64,000 nucleotides of DNA from Cryptomeria japonica (taxonomy: Eukaryota > Streptophyta > Pinopsida > Cupressales > Cupressaceae): the NCBI RefSeq assembly GCF_030272615.1, contig NC_081415.1, forward strand, positions 602,847,644-602,911,643, written 5' to 3'. Positions within the stretch are counted from its first letter, which is position 1, and each line of letters opens with the position of its first letter. The notes under the pieces were generated by a model that had not been told where the DNA came from, did no database searches, and saw only the letters and a list, made by a program, of their open reading frames with translations. Of this stretch, positions 11,790 through 22,864 are shown in pieces. The position numbers and the translations under genes were made by a program.

Positions 11790-13254
11790 TGATGAATAAT
11801 GATGAACAACAAATACCCTGAATGGTATTGAGAGGGGGGGGTGAATCAGTAGAGATAAAAACTTTCTCACAAACTTATCAAGTTAAAGCAATATCAAATA
11901 GTTGTCTTCATTACTGAACTTAACCATGGCAATACTGGTTAAATATAGTAAGACTTCAGACAAAATGAACTGATAACTCTGAACACTTCAAATACATTCA
12001 ATACTTGATAACAACTTCACCCATAAACATATGCATGTGGTATACTAGTAATACCATAACCTAATAGCTCTGCATGCATAACTACTAAAACACATAGTAC
12101 TTAATCATCACATGAAAAATGCACAACTCATGACACACAGATTTTTCACGTGGAAACCCAAATGGGAAAAACCATGGTGGGGATGAATACCCGCAAGATT
12201 GTTTTGATTTCTTTTGAAGCTCTCTCTATTAGGAGCCTAGTCCGATTAAAGACTACAATAAGGTCTTGCTAGGAACTGATCTTGTTAAAGATCACCTAGT
12301 TAAGGGATGGCTATATACCCTCTTAAAGGTTGAAACCCTGTTAGAGGTTACATCGCTAGAGGATTTGAAGAACTCAATGATCTTGAGTCACCCAGTTAAA
12401 GGATTTACAATAATCCTGTTAAAGCTACCCAGTAAAGGGATTTTCCAACAGTTAAAATGGTTAGAAGACAACAAGTAAAACTTTGATCTGATAACAACAC
12501 TACATGCCAAGACAGATCCTTTTCATTTCCTCTACTCTGCAATCACTCTCTACAGTTTTCCTCTTACTGGTTTGGCGAGTATCTCATCACTCGGATACAT
12601 ACATACAACAGTTGCCAACAGCTTACAACAACAAACATCATCGACCTTATAGACAACAATTAGGTCAGTAGCATAAACCCGAAACCCTAAGCATCTTAGG
12701 TTTACAATACAAGCGGTCTAATCCTGACCATCCAAACACTTTGCATAGAGTAATACAATCTTAAACAAATCACAAGACAATCTACATCATTCATTCTTCA
12801 TCACATATGGGAATCAATAACCCATCATGCTTTCTTCTCATACTACTAAGAAGAATGTTCATTCCCGAGGTAGGCATTTAATGCAATCGATCTCCACATG
12901 CAAGATCTTCAAGGAAATCCTTCACGTGCACAAAACTGACTTGGCACCTCGAACCCATTCTTATTTCTTAGCTAACTCATTATAGAGTATCATTGGCTGC
13001 ATCGCACAAGATCGATTGCCAAACTGGAAAGCCTAGAGATGAGACTACCAACCAATAGTCATGCTTAGTGAAACCCCGACACTAGTTCACAAACCCTGAC
13101 ACCGGTTCACAGCATCTCTTCATACCTCTTCATACCGGTTCACCAACTTCTTTTAATCTACATACTGGTTTACTTTCACTTATTGACATCAATGACGACA
13201 TAAATTATCATCATATCAACATGCTGATTCATCATATGCCAATAATATTCAACA
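11790..13254 (-). repeat. 5' LTR of A
   Basis: 1,465 bp, running TGTTGAATATTA to TTATTCATCA on the minus strand. It aligns end to end with 5934-7359, with scattered substitutions and small length differences. Confidence 0.95.
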
Positions 13255-13259
13255 ATTTG
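13255..13259. repeat. target-site duplication ATTTG, right copy (A)
   Basis: Identical to 5929-5933. Confidence 0.9.
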
Positions 13260-13989
13260 AAGAATAGAGTTAATTTTTCGTGTATCTAAGTCTTTTCTAT
13301 TCACAGTTTGTACAAGACTATAGTCTGTCGCATAGATGCCTATGTGCCACATTGGCATCCTTGACCGAGACACTCAAATTCAGACCGAAAACTCCCTATC
13401 ATCTACTCTTTCCATTTCTATAATTAGATATCTTCACCAATTTCACTAGTTGGAGATATGTATGTTGTGAAATTGACTCTCAAGGAAACATAGCTCTTCC
13501 CTTCACAAGGTGACTTTTGCACCATTATGTTTTGGTGAACCTGGCATGAATACTTCTTCTGTATTATTTTTGAAGCACTCCTTATCATTTCTTTAGTCAT
13601 TCAATATCTCCCCTAAAAAAGAGTACAATTTCGAATCTTTCCCCTTCCTCCAAATAAAACATTTTTTTGAGGCATTGCCCCGAACCCCATTCCATACTTC
13701 CTATTGTTAAATGATATGTTGACCTTCGATCGACTCATTTGTGCATATTTTTTTAATTAGTTAACTATTTTCAAAATGCATTTATTATTTTCTCTTATTA
13801 GTTATATCTCTAATTTTATTCAAAGTACTAATTGTTGCCTATATCACTCTATGTCTTTGATCCCTATTGTAAAAATTATTCTATCTCACATGATATTTTG
13901 TAAAAAAGGATGAAATCATTGATACCTTTCTTAATGGTACCCTACCATCTCTTTAATCCAATGCACTCTCTTCTAGAGTTGATGCATTA
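13260..13989. other. unclassified DNA between A and B
   Basis: Continuation of the sequence interrupted by A. It is AT-rich with no recognisable domain or repeat edge. It may be the 5' part of element B, but I see no gag core, primer site or LTR in it. Confidence 0.4.
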
Positions 13990-14497
13990 GTGGATGATGA
14001 AGCTCATCTCACATCTAATCCCCCATAGGTTGATGTCAATAAATTTCCTTCAACTAATTCTTCTACAAGTTGTACTGAGTTTATAACTGTTATCACTATC
14101 TTTGTTGTCCCTATCAAACCAAAGAGACCAATCATTTGTGTGACTACAGCTAGTCATTCTCCAAAGAAGATAAATTCTATTTATGGTGTTCCTTTTAAAA
14201 GTGACTCAATAGATGTTTTTATGAGATACACACAACCTAAGGCTCCTTCTTGTAAAATGGAAGCTCATATTTATAACACTCAAAAAAATAAGCAAAATCT
14301 TGATAACTCTAATGCTTCTTTACCACCTTCTCAACTATATCTTCTTCAAGAACCTAAGCCTTTAGTTAAGAAATATAATGACTATGATCTTATTGAGAAA
14401 CTTTATTTTATTCCCACTAAGATCTCACTTTTGGATATGCTTTAGACTACTCTAGTTTACCAAGGTATGCTTTTGGAATCTCTTCAGAAGATCTTAT
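13990..14497 (+). pseudogene. gag to protease linker of B
   Basis: The longest open piece is 14140-14445 (101 codons). Its end reads YDLIEKLYFIPTKISLLDML, which resembles the conserved block that precedes protease in plant gypsy polyproteins (tyrosine, charged stretch, then a K-I-S-L-L run). Upstream is a Pro/Ser/Lys-rich linker. The frame ends at a TAG and then runs into the inserted LTR at 14498, so the protease domain that should follow is absent. Confidence 0.6.
14493..14497. repeat. probable target-site duplication CTTAT, left copy
   Basis: Pairs with CTTAG at 14949-14953 with one mismatch. Confidence 0.5.
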
Positions 14498-14948
14498 TGT
14501 TGGAATTGTGTTGTGATTGATGTCAACTAGTATTGTGTTGTCATTGATGTTACCGGTATATCCTGTCACCGGTAAGTATGGGATGTCAACCAGTATGCTA
14601 CAAGTTGGAGTTAACCGGTGAGTAAGTATTGGAGACTGGTATGGTATGCCAACCAATAATTTGTGACCAATGAGTGTTGTGTTGCCAATGTGTTGTTGTC
14701 AACCGGTATGCAAGAAAGGTTAATCAAATGGAGAAAGTGTAGCCAACTACTATGCAGTTGGATGTCATACAACAGGAGTCCCACCGGATGAATATATGAC
14801 TGACAGAGTTTGGGTTGCTGCAAGTTAGTAAGGTAAACAAAGGGGATGTCTACCTGGTTATGTGTCTGATTGAAGATATGTCTGCTCAATGTCAGTAAAC
14901 TTAGGTTTATTGCTTTGGTACATCTACTCCCATTGGTAAGTGGTAACA
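14498..14948 (+). mobile_element. probable small solo LTR inside B
   Basis: This 451-bp segment starts TGTTGGAATTGTG and ends GGTAACA, with TG and CA termini like the copia LTRs A, C and D. It contains the TTGTCATTGATGT phrase and repeated ACCGGTA words also seen in the LTRs of A and C. CTTAT before it and CTTAG after it are a plausible decayed 5-bp duplication. Neither the C-tract nor the hairpin block of the larger copia LTRs is present, so it may be a short non-autonomous type. The right edge is the less certain one. Confidence 0.5.
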
Positions 14949-14953
14949 CTTAG
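14949..14953. repeat. probable target-site duplication CTTAG, right copy
   Basis: Four of five bases match 14493-14497. Confidence 0.5.
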
Positions 14954-15108
14954 CTTATCTCCCAACATACATAGAATGCATTATAACCCTCTGGGATAAG
15001 ACAGTCAGAGAAGTTAAAGGAAGGTGGTTGAAGACATATATTGGATGACCAAAGTGGAACATGTATTGGTCTCAGGCCACCATTCCCATAGGGAAATAGT
15101 GAGTCATT

Positions 15109-15681
15109 TTGCAACCTAAGCCCAAATCCAAGTTCACTATTTTCCCTTCTGATGATCCAAGGGCACAAATATTATATCATGAATGTCAATTTGGGAATTA
15201 TATGATCTCATTTGATAATGAAGCTATGGGAAATCTATCACAACCTGAGGCAATGGAGGATTTATGGTTGATGGAATTCGATGGAAGTTGTGCAACATCT
15301 GGTTTTGGAGTTGGGGTAGTTCTTATTCCCCCCTTTGGTAGGCATATTCCTTTCTCTTTCAAACTAGAGTTCAAGAACACAAATAGTACTATTGAGTATG
15401 AGGCCCAGCTATTGGGATTAGCCGAAGCAAATAAATTGGGAGTGAAGTTGTTGCATGTTAAGGGAGATGAAGAATTGATTGTGAAACAAGTCAGAGGGTT
15501 GTTCAATGTAAAGAATGAGAGGTTGAGGCACTACCGAAATAGAGTCTGGGATGAAATTGAGGGTTTTTATGCATTTTCTATTGAGGCTATTCCTAGAGAA
15601 CAAACTTCTAAAGTTGATTCTTTGGCAATATCAGCTTCTCCATTGATTCCTCATCCCGAGTTTACAAATGATACCTATTGA
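15109..15681 (+). pseudogene. extra RNase H domain upstream of reverse transcriptase (B)
   Basis: An open piece of 190 codons. After a linker, residues about 54-175 form an RNase H fold by motif. The four acidic positions are all present: Asp in MEFDGS, Glu in IEYEAQL, Asp in KGDEEL and Asp in KVDSLA. The spacing and the GVGVVL strand after the first Asp resemble the archaeal-type RNase H known in Tat-lineage plant elements. It would cut the RNA of RNA:DNA hybrids during reverse transcription. Its place before the reverse transcriptase is unusual and is repeated in H. The piece is open and its catalytic residues are intact, but the polyprotein around it is broken. Confidence 0.85.
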
Positions 15682-15780
15682 GTGGAATTAATATACTAAC
15701 CTAGTGTATCTAATAATTCCAAATTTTGGCATGTTTTTGAGAATGACAAGCAAGTCAACAACTTTTTGCATTGCGCATAA

Positions 15781-17247
15781 ATGTTTATTGCCACTTTCTT
15801 TGAAGGATCAGACACTGAACGTAAGGATTTTTCACTGGAACTAGGTCAAGAAATGAATGATGGAGTAATACAACTAAAAGAAAATAAGATTCTTGAAGGG
15901 TTGATCTCTTTAGAACGTCGCTTTGATCATCATGATGCCTTTAAGAAAGAAAAAGATGAACAAATTCCTACAATCCATGATGCTGGTGGTTATCAAAGAG
16001 TTAACATTGGAACCGAGGAGGACCCTAAGTAAAGTGTTGCACACCTGCTGAGAAGGAAAGGTTCATAAGTCTCTTGTTGGAATACAAAGACATCTTTGCC
16101 TAGTGCTATGATGACCTGAAGAACTTTAGGGAAGGAAAATTTAAACATCATATTCCCTTGAAGCTTGGAACAAGCCCATTTCGGCAGAAACTTAAAAATT
16201 TTAACCCCAAAGTTGCTCAAGCTATATTTCAGGAGGTCGACAAAATGTTGAAAGCTAGAATCATATATCCTATTCATCATTCCACTTGGATAGCCAAAAT
16301 TGTTCCAGTTCATAAGAAAAATAGAGAGATAAGAATATGTGTGGACTTTAGGAATTTGAATTAGGCCAGCCTTAAAGATAATTATCCATTACCTGCTATG
16401 GATCATATTTTGCAGATAGTCTCATGTTCAGAAATGATGTCTATGCTTGATGGTTTTTCTGGTTATAACCAAATTAGTGTTTCAAAAAGCGGCCAACATA
16501 AAACAACTTTCATCACCCTTTGGAGCACCTTCGCATATAATAGGATGCCATTTGGTCTAATAAATGATGGGGTGACCTTCCAAAGGTCTATGGACTTGTT
16601 TTTCAATTATCTAAAAGATAAGATAATTGTTATATACCTTTGTGATTTAACTGTCTTCTCGAAAAGAAGAAAACATCACCTAAGATACTTAAGGCAAGTA
16701 TTACAAAGATGCTGGGAACATGGAGTGTCATTGAATCTGAAGAATTCAATGTTCAGGGTGATAGAAGGAAAATTACTTGATCACGTCATCTCTAAAGAGG
16801 GAGTTAAAGTGGATCTTAAAAGGGTAAAGAGAATTGAGAATTTAAGTTTACCATCAAATAGAAATGCAGTTAGGTCCTTCTTTGGGTAGGTGATTTTTCT
16901 TAGAAGTTTTTCTTGGATTTTGTAGAGACCACAAGGTACATTGTGAACTTGGTGAGTGAAAATAAGGTACTCAAGAGGAATGAAGGAGGCAAAAAGGCAT
17001 TTGAAGTGATAAAAGAAGCTATAGCTCAAGAACCTACTCTTGTTAATCCAGATATTAAGAAAGATTTTATTATCTATTGTTATGCCTCAGAACATACCAT
17101 GTCAGGGATTTTGTTACAAAAGAATGAAAAAAATGAAGAAGCTCCAATATCCTTCATGAGTGTTCCTCTCAAGAAACACGAACTGAAATATTCATTGATG
17201 GAGAAACAAGAATTTGTTGTTGTGAAAGATGTAAAACAATTCAGGTA
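15781..17247 (+). pseudogene. gypsy reverse transcriptase and decayed RNase H (B)
   Basis: The linker 15781-16029 has ENKILEGLISLERRFD and RVNIGTEEDP, both matched in H. Reverse transcriptase follows: STWIAKIVPVHKKN, RICVDFRNLN, SMLDGFSGYNQI, FAYNRMPFGL and HGVSLNLKNSMF. The catalytic block that should end in Asp-Asp reads YLCD, so the first of the pair is Cys. The usual gypsy RNase H (16913-17247) has YCYASEHTMSG where active copies have an Asp before ALA or AS; here it is Tyr. Later acidic positions are also lost. Stops at 16029 and 16362 and frame changes make it dead. Confidence 0.9.
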
Positions 17248-17328
17248 ATTATATATTCTTTATTCTCATGTGATAGTTTATGTGTTGTATTTTGCTGTTA
17301 AGAAATTTTAACACAATAGGATACTGGA

Positions 17329-18690
17329 ATGAACAATAGAGCCTCATGGGTGTCTAAGATACATGAGTTTAATCTAGAAATTAAGCCAATAAAATTGGTG
17401 AGAGGACAAGGTTTGTGTAAGTTAATTGCAGAAAGAAAGAATGAATTGAATGAGGAATTACCTTTAGTCTTATTTGTTGGACTTCAAGACTCTTGGTTTG
17501 CGGATGTTTCATATGACTTGACTTATGGAGACTGTCCAATGCATCTTTCTCTGAGAGAAAAACAAAATCTAAGATTAAAGGATGCTAAATATGTCATTTT
17601 TTATGAGCAACTATACCAAAAGGGGTTGCATGGAACTTTCTTATGCCATGTGGATAAGTTACTTCAAGAGTCACTATTGAAAAACTTTTAAGATGAAGCC
17701 TGTGGTGGTCGCTTTTCATCAATAGTAACTTCCTATTAAATCTTGAGAAATTATTATTATTGGCTAGGTATGTTTAAGGACGCATATGCCTTGATAGCTA
17801 AGTGTGAAAAGTGTAAGTTATTCACTAGGAAGCTACAACTTGCAACATTACCTCTCAAACAGGTAGTTATTGACGAACCATTTAAATAGTGGGGTTTAGT
17901 TTTTATAGGTCCATTGTCACCTACTTCAAGTGCCAAACATATGCACATTATGACGGCCATAGATTACTTCACAAAATGGGTTGAAGTCATTCCGGTGCGT
18001 AAGACAACTTCTGAGGTTGTTTGTAATTTTCTTACAGAAAATATTCTGGTTCGTTTTGGGGTTCCTTAGAAGATTGTGGTTGATAACGCAACCAACTTCT
18101 CTTTTACCAAGATTTCATTGGTTTTTTATGATCATGGAATATCTCTCACTCAATCTTCTTATTATTACCCTTAGGGTAATGACCAGGCTGAGTCAAGCAA
18201 TAAAAATCTGATAAATATTATGAAGAAACTTGTGAGTGAAAACTTCAAAGACTAGCACAAAACATTGTATGAAGCTCTTTGGGTGGATCGCACATCTCCA
18301 AAAAGAGCCATAGGGATGTCACCTTTTCAACTACTGTATGGTATGGGAGCTCAAGTATCACTTCCCCAAGAACTTGCAACTTCAAAGTTACGAACAATTA
18401 TTGAAGATGCATATTTTCAAGATTTTCTAGAGAATGGAATTATGCATTTAATGAGGATCAAAGAAGAAAGAGATAATTTGGTTGATTGAATTACAAAACA
18501 TTAGATGTGGGTTAAGAATATATTGGACAGGAGAGCCAGGCCACAAAAATTTATGCAAGGTGATCATGTTTTACTTTGGGATAGAAGAAGAGAAACAAAA
18601 GGAGCACATACAAAGTTTGAGTCATTATGGAAAGGACCATTTTTAATTCAAGAGGTAAAAGGCCCTAATTATTTTAAGCTAGCATACTAG
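17329..18690 (+). pseudogene. gypsy integrase (B)
   Basis: Recognisable parts are ASWVSKIHEFNLEIKPIKLVRGQG after RNase H, a zinc-binding module with DEACGGRFS (first His changed) and KCEKCK, and a core with WGLVFIGP, DYFTKWVEVIPVR, KIVVDNATNF and GNDQAESSNKNL. The first catalytic Asp (WG-D-FIGP in H) is Val here, while the second Asp and the Glu are kept. The C-terminal part has SPFQLLYG, the GDHVLLWD block and FESLWKGPFLI. In-frame TAG codons fall where H has CAG or CAA (GVPQK and HPQGN positions). Translation would stop many times. Confidence 0.9.
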
Positions 18691-19129
18691 GATGGTACTT
18701 CTCTTCCCTTGACCTATAATGGGTAGGATGTGAAATTAAATCAATTGTAAGAAGGAGTCCCTTGTAAGTCTTGTAAATAAGTTTTTTTGTGTTTGGTTTG
18801 TTGTTTCAGTTTTGTTTTGTGTTTGTTTCAGTCCTTTTGGTTTAAGGCTTGTTTGTGAGACCAGAGATCCTAGGATTCATGTCTTGGTCCCTTGTTGTTC
18901 TAGTCCCCAGTCAAAGCAAATGTTAGTCCTCCCTTCTTTTCTTCGAGTTTCAATTCGAAGGTCACCCTTTAATTTTTATTTTCCCTTTCTTTTTGTGTAT
19001 TTCCTCCCTTTGAACTCGTCATTGAACCTCGCCTAAGTTCAAAAGTGCAACTTCAAAGTGTACTTTAAAGATAGTTGTCTTCGTGGATTTTTTTCATGGT
19101 AAAGTTGAGTGCTTTGTTGAAAATTCATA

Positions 19130-19180
19130 TTGAACTTGAACCTTTGAACCTTTTGGTTCAAGGTTCAAGGTTCAAAGTTG
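19130..19180. repeat. GAACC/GGTTC hairpin repeat, copy 1
   Basis: TTGAACC, a TTTT loop and GGTTCAA (19144-19161) form a perfect 7-bp stem, extended outward by a further GAACC and GGTTC pair across one bulged base. The unit begins TTGAACTTGAACC and ends GGTTCAAAGTT. Confidence 0.7.
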
Positions 19181-19271
19181 ATTTTGTGTTAGTTTTGTCT
19201 TTGCTTGTTCATTGTCCTTTTGTTGTTATGTCATGAACTATTTTATGTTATGTTCTATGTTATTCCTCAAA

Positions 19272-19320
19272 GTTGAACTTGAACCTTTGAACCTTTTGGT
19301 TCTTGGTTCATGGTTCAAAG
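19272..19320. repeat. GAACC/GGTTC hairpin repeat, copy 2
   Basis: A second copy of the unit about 140 bp downstream, same orientation, with a few changes in the right arm (GGTTCTTGGTTCATGG), so its stem is weaker. Confidence 0.65.
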
Positions 19321-19887
19321 TTTGAAATTCATAGTCTGAGGCTTCTTTTAGAAGTGGTACACGTATCATGGAGCAAAAATGGCGGCAGGAAAGGGGAATA
19401 TTTCAGGTAGTTCGTAATGTTAGTTTCTGATTATGGAAAATAATCATGGTAGTTCATGTGTCATGTAATGGAATGACCCAAAATTAAATGCATGCTAGAT
19501 ATCCATCAAATCAAGTGTCAATTCACATGAGCTTACTAAATTAGTACAACTATCTAGGATTTGAGTGAGATTTTATTCATTTTTGTTGCAAAATCTAGCA
19601 ATCTTTCTAGTACCTTCTCAATAATCGTGAAAGTGAAGGAAGTCAAAGGTATTGTATCTGCATTCAAAAGGTTTTCGAGAATTTTCTGTCAGGATTAGGT
19701 TAGTTGCAATTATCTCTTCTTCTGTTGTATTTTCCTGTTCATAAGCTAGTTGTTGTTCATTTCCTTTGTTGTGTAGAGGAATTCTTGTTATTCCTGAAAT
19801 TATTTGATAAATATGAAAGGGGCTATCATGAGGCCAACTCTGTCAAAATTGGGGCGTACTTCCTATTTGGTTATCTCGCTTCCAAAG

Positions 19888-22864
19888 ATGGGTGACACTT
19901 AACTAGCACAAGCAGACCTCTCTGATTTCCTTGAAAGAGTTAAGAACCTAGCCCAAAATTCTATGATGGAGAAAATTGTAAGAAGTGGTCTGATTGAGGC
20001 CGTTGCATTTCTTGTTGCTTCACCATGCCCTTAGCTGGTTTTAGAATGTATGAACTAGTATGATGCATGACACAGATGTATTAGGGTCATCAATGGTGAG
20101 GTGTTGTTGAAAATTGATAGGGAGACCATAATGACACCCATGGGAATTCCTCATAAGGAGCCGTATGAATATTGGACCAATGGTACTTCATACTCCTTTT
20201 CTAAGAAGAAGAGAACTTACAAAAATGTAATTGCTAGGAACTAGTTATTGAAAATTCAAAAAGGAGGTTCCTGGTTACCAAGACCACTCACTAGAGATAA
20301 TTTCATAATAAAAGTATGTGATATTGTTGTTCTGTTGAACAAATTGAAGGGAAATGCTCATTCCTTTTATTGGGAAGACTAGATGTATTTTTACATTCAA
20401 GTCATGTTGAATGGAAGTGCGTACCTAGATTGGGTAGAAGTTGTTGCAGAGATTGTATGAGAGTTTAAACAAATTTGCAGGGATGAGTGGTTTTTATATG
20501 TCCTCGTTCCTGTTTTATATGATTGCTTGCACTTGAGATTCGAATGGTGTACACCATGAACCATGGATTGATGGAATAAGGGTATATGAATACTATCCTC
20601 ACCTACAGCAGTAGAGATATGCTAAAAAATTTGTGAGGTGAAATGAATTTTTTGTTGGAAGATTGGTTCATGAGTTGCAAGGTAACACAAACAGGAGATT
20701 GTCAACAAAACCAATTGAATTTATAGGTATTTATGATATTTTCTTCATCTAGTTTGCTCAGTTCACCTATATTAGAGTTGGCGGCTTTCAGGGTGAACCT
20801 TTCAAGTTACCTAGGTATGCTTTGGATAGCTATATTTTGATAAGAGAAGTGGAGGAAATTTTGGAGTTTTCTTTATAGTAGAGCTGGGATACTATAGTTG
20901 TAGATCCATTTTAGATGCCTTGAAACTTGATCTTGAATTCAAGAAATTCAATTTCCAGTTATATGTTGCTAGACATAAATTTGATAGCCGAAAGTTTTCC
21001 ATAAAGAACCTAGATATTGATGTTGATTCTTGTCATGAACATCAGCTAGAAGATTACTGCGAAAACCATGATGATTAATTTGAAGTTAGAAGAAGATTGT
21101 GATCAAGGTTCACAGTTCAACAAATTGTGACAATGGGTTTGTATATGAATATCTCTGACGTACAAGAGGATGAAGGTGAGGAAGTTGTTGATCTTGAGTA
21201 CAATGAGAACATACAGGGGCTGCCTATTCTAGAATTTGATTGGGATAGGAAAGGGGATGACAACATTAAAGCTAGAACCTTCAATGTTATTAGAGGGTAG
21301 AAATATGGCTAAAAGACCGTCATTTTGGACAACAGCCCATGTCGGCACCTAAGAGTAGAAAAGTTGGTTGAACTCATGCAAATTCTCAAGCATCTCTTCC
21401 CTCTTCTGACATTTCTATTGATATTGTAGGTAATGAGAAACAAAGGACTGAGAAAACCAAAATTGCAAACTTAGGAGAATCTTCATTGAGTTCCCCCCCT
21501 TCTCATGTCAGCAGATCTCATAGTAAGAAAAGAAGCCAGAAACTCCTTACAAGTCCGCTTTTAGTAGATTTGGATTCCGAAGAAGAAACTCAAGGAATGA
21601 TGGATGCTCAGATGCAAGAAAATATAATTAATGGTGTTGTTGATAAGGGAAAGGAAACCCAAGAAGCTAAGGCTTCTCTGAACACCATGGTTGTTATCAT
21701 CACTAACCAACAATCACCTCCAACTAGGGAAACATATATTGTTCCCAAATGGTTAAGTCCTTCACTGACCAAGAAAAGAAACATAATTGCAATCTCAATT
21801 CCAATGGAGGACATGGTTAGTAAGTGTCTGGGGAGAACATCAAATTCCAAGAGGCTTAAAACTGAAGCGATGATAGATGTGGATGACCAAATAGGGTATT
21901 GGATTGTAGAGGTAGCCAAATCCCCAATAGATAAAGATGTTGACAATATCGCTGAGAAGGACTTCTCTATTGAGAAGATTAATTTAGGGGTGAGCTCTTG
22001 AGTTGCGGATGCTAAGCACCTGGAGACTTCCACCAAGAGAATTCTAACTAGGACTTGGAAAGATGAAAAGGATAAAAATGAAATGAAATGAATCATAATG
22101 CAAATGGCCCAATACATCAATGCCATATAGGATCTTAATCCACAACCACTTTATCAAGTTCTTTTTTCATTTATCCAAGGTCCCCAATGAACCAGAGACT
22201 TCTTGATTAGGTTTAGAGAAGTGGGATGGTAGAAAACATCTTGAGTGAGTGGCTGGAATTAATAGCCCAACAAGGTACAAGATACATTTTTGATTTGGTT
22301 AAAGTATTTGAAAATGCAGAGTCTATAGGCAAGGAGTTAGAAACATAAATAATTGCCTGGGAAAAAGAGAAAAGAAAATGGGTGGCTATATTGAAGCAAA
22401 TGAGGGATACCCAGAGGTATGGAGTCATGAACTTCCTGGAAGAAAAGCCAGTACATGGTCTTGAAGACAATATGCTTTTCGTATACAAAGAAAATATTGA
22501 ATGGAGAAACTAAATTGCTGAATAGGGACATGAAGAATCCATCGAGCTCTTGAAGGAATTAAAAGAACTGATTAATACTATCTAGAAAGATATGAAGTGC
22601 ATAGATATTTAGCTCCTAAAAGAAGATAAGAAGACATTAGAAGATTCATCTAATATGATTCAAGCTTTCAAGGATCGAGTGCAACAAATACAAGAAGCAA
22701 AATCCTTAATAATAGAGGATTTCTTCAAAATTGCACGAATTGAATCCATGCTAGTGGTTTGCTTCGATCATCTTGAAACATATAAGGGTAAGGTTGTGCA
22801 GGTGAGAAAAAAGAAGGAAGTCTGGAAGCAACGAATACTTCATATCAGTCTTCCACATTATTAG
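19888..22864 (+). pseudogene. ruined 3-kb accessory reading frame downstream of B
   Basis: Starting at ATGGGTGAC (19888), one frame stays protein-like for about 600 bp with TAG stops mainly where Trp or Gln would fit (for example before LLKIQKGGSW and within FYWED). Readable blocks include NGEVLLKIDRETIMTPMGIP, PYEYWTNGTSYSF, GGSWLPRPLTRDNF and GEPFKLPRYALDSYIL. After frame changes, 21486-22001 is an open 171-codon Ser/Lys-rich stretch. The last part, 22250-22864, is Glu/Lys-rich with heptad-like LLKELKELINTI and IQAFKDRVQQIQEAKSL, so probably coiled coil. I do not recognise a function. It lies on the same strand as B and may be an extra frame of that element or a separate repeat. It is not gag, pol or envelope by any motif I can see. 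Confidence 0.5.

Larger units (their letters stand above)
5934..13254 (-). mobile_element. Ty1/copia LTR retrotransposon A, complete but degenerate
   Basis: A 7.3-kb element with two LTRs (5934-7359 and 11790-13254), a 5-bp target duplication ATTTG on both sides, a primer-binding site next to the right LTR and a polypurine tract next to the left one. It therefore reads right to left. On the minus strand the coding order is gag, protease, integrase, reverse transcriptase, RNase H, which is the copia order. Every domain is recognisable but interrupted by stops or frame changes, so no polyprotein can be made. The LTR pair differs at many sites by eye, which means an old insertion. Neighbour B continues on its right. 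Confidence 0.95.
13990..18750 (+). mobile_element. Ty3/gypsy Tat-like element B, degenerate internal region
   Basis: Plus-strand domains in order are a gag/protease linker, an extra RNase H, reverse transcriptase, the usual RNase H, and integrase. Integrase after RNase H marks Ty3/gypsy. The extra RNase H before the reverse transcriptase is shared with element H, so B and H are relatives. The gag core and protease are missing, and a small solo LTR sits where protease should be. I could not identify LTRs for B. Its limits are those of the visible coding, not true element ends. The ruined frame at 19888-22864 may be part of it. Confidence 0.85.
18751..19887. other. non-coding region between B integrase and the downstream frame
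   Basis: No coding is recognised. The plus strand is T-rich at 18780-18840, and two copies of a GAACC/GGTTC inverted repeat sit at 19130-19180 and 19272-19320. No LTR start is visible. Confidence 0.45.

Noticed and set aside
21608-22126. 172-codon minus-strand frame
   Set aside because: Antisense to the plus-strand accessory frame, which has the better protein-like features.
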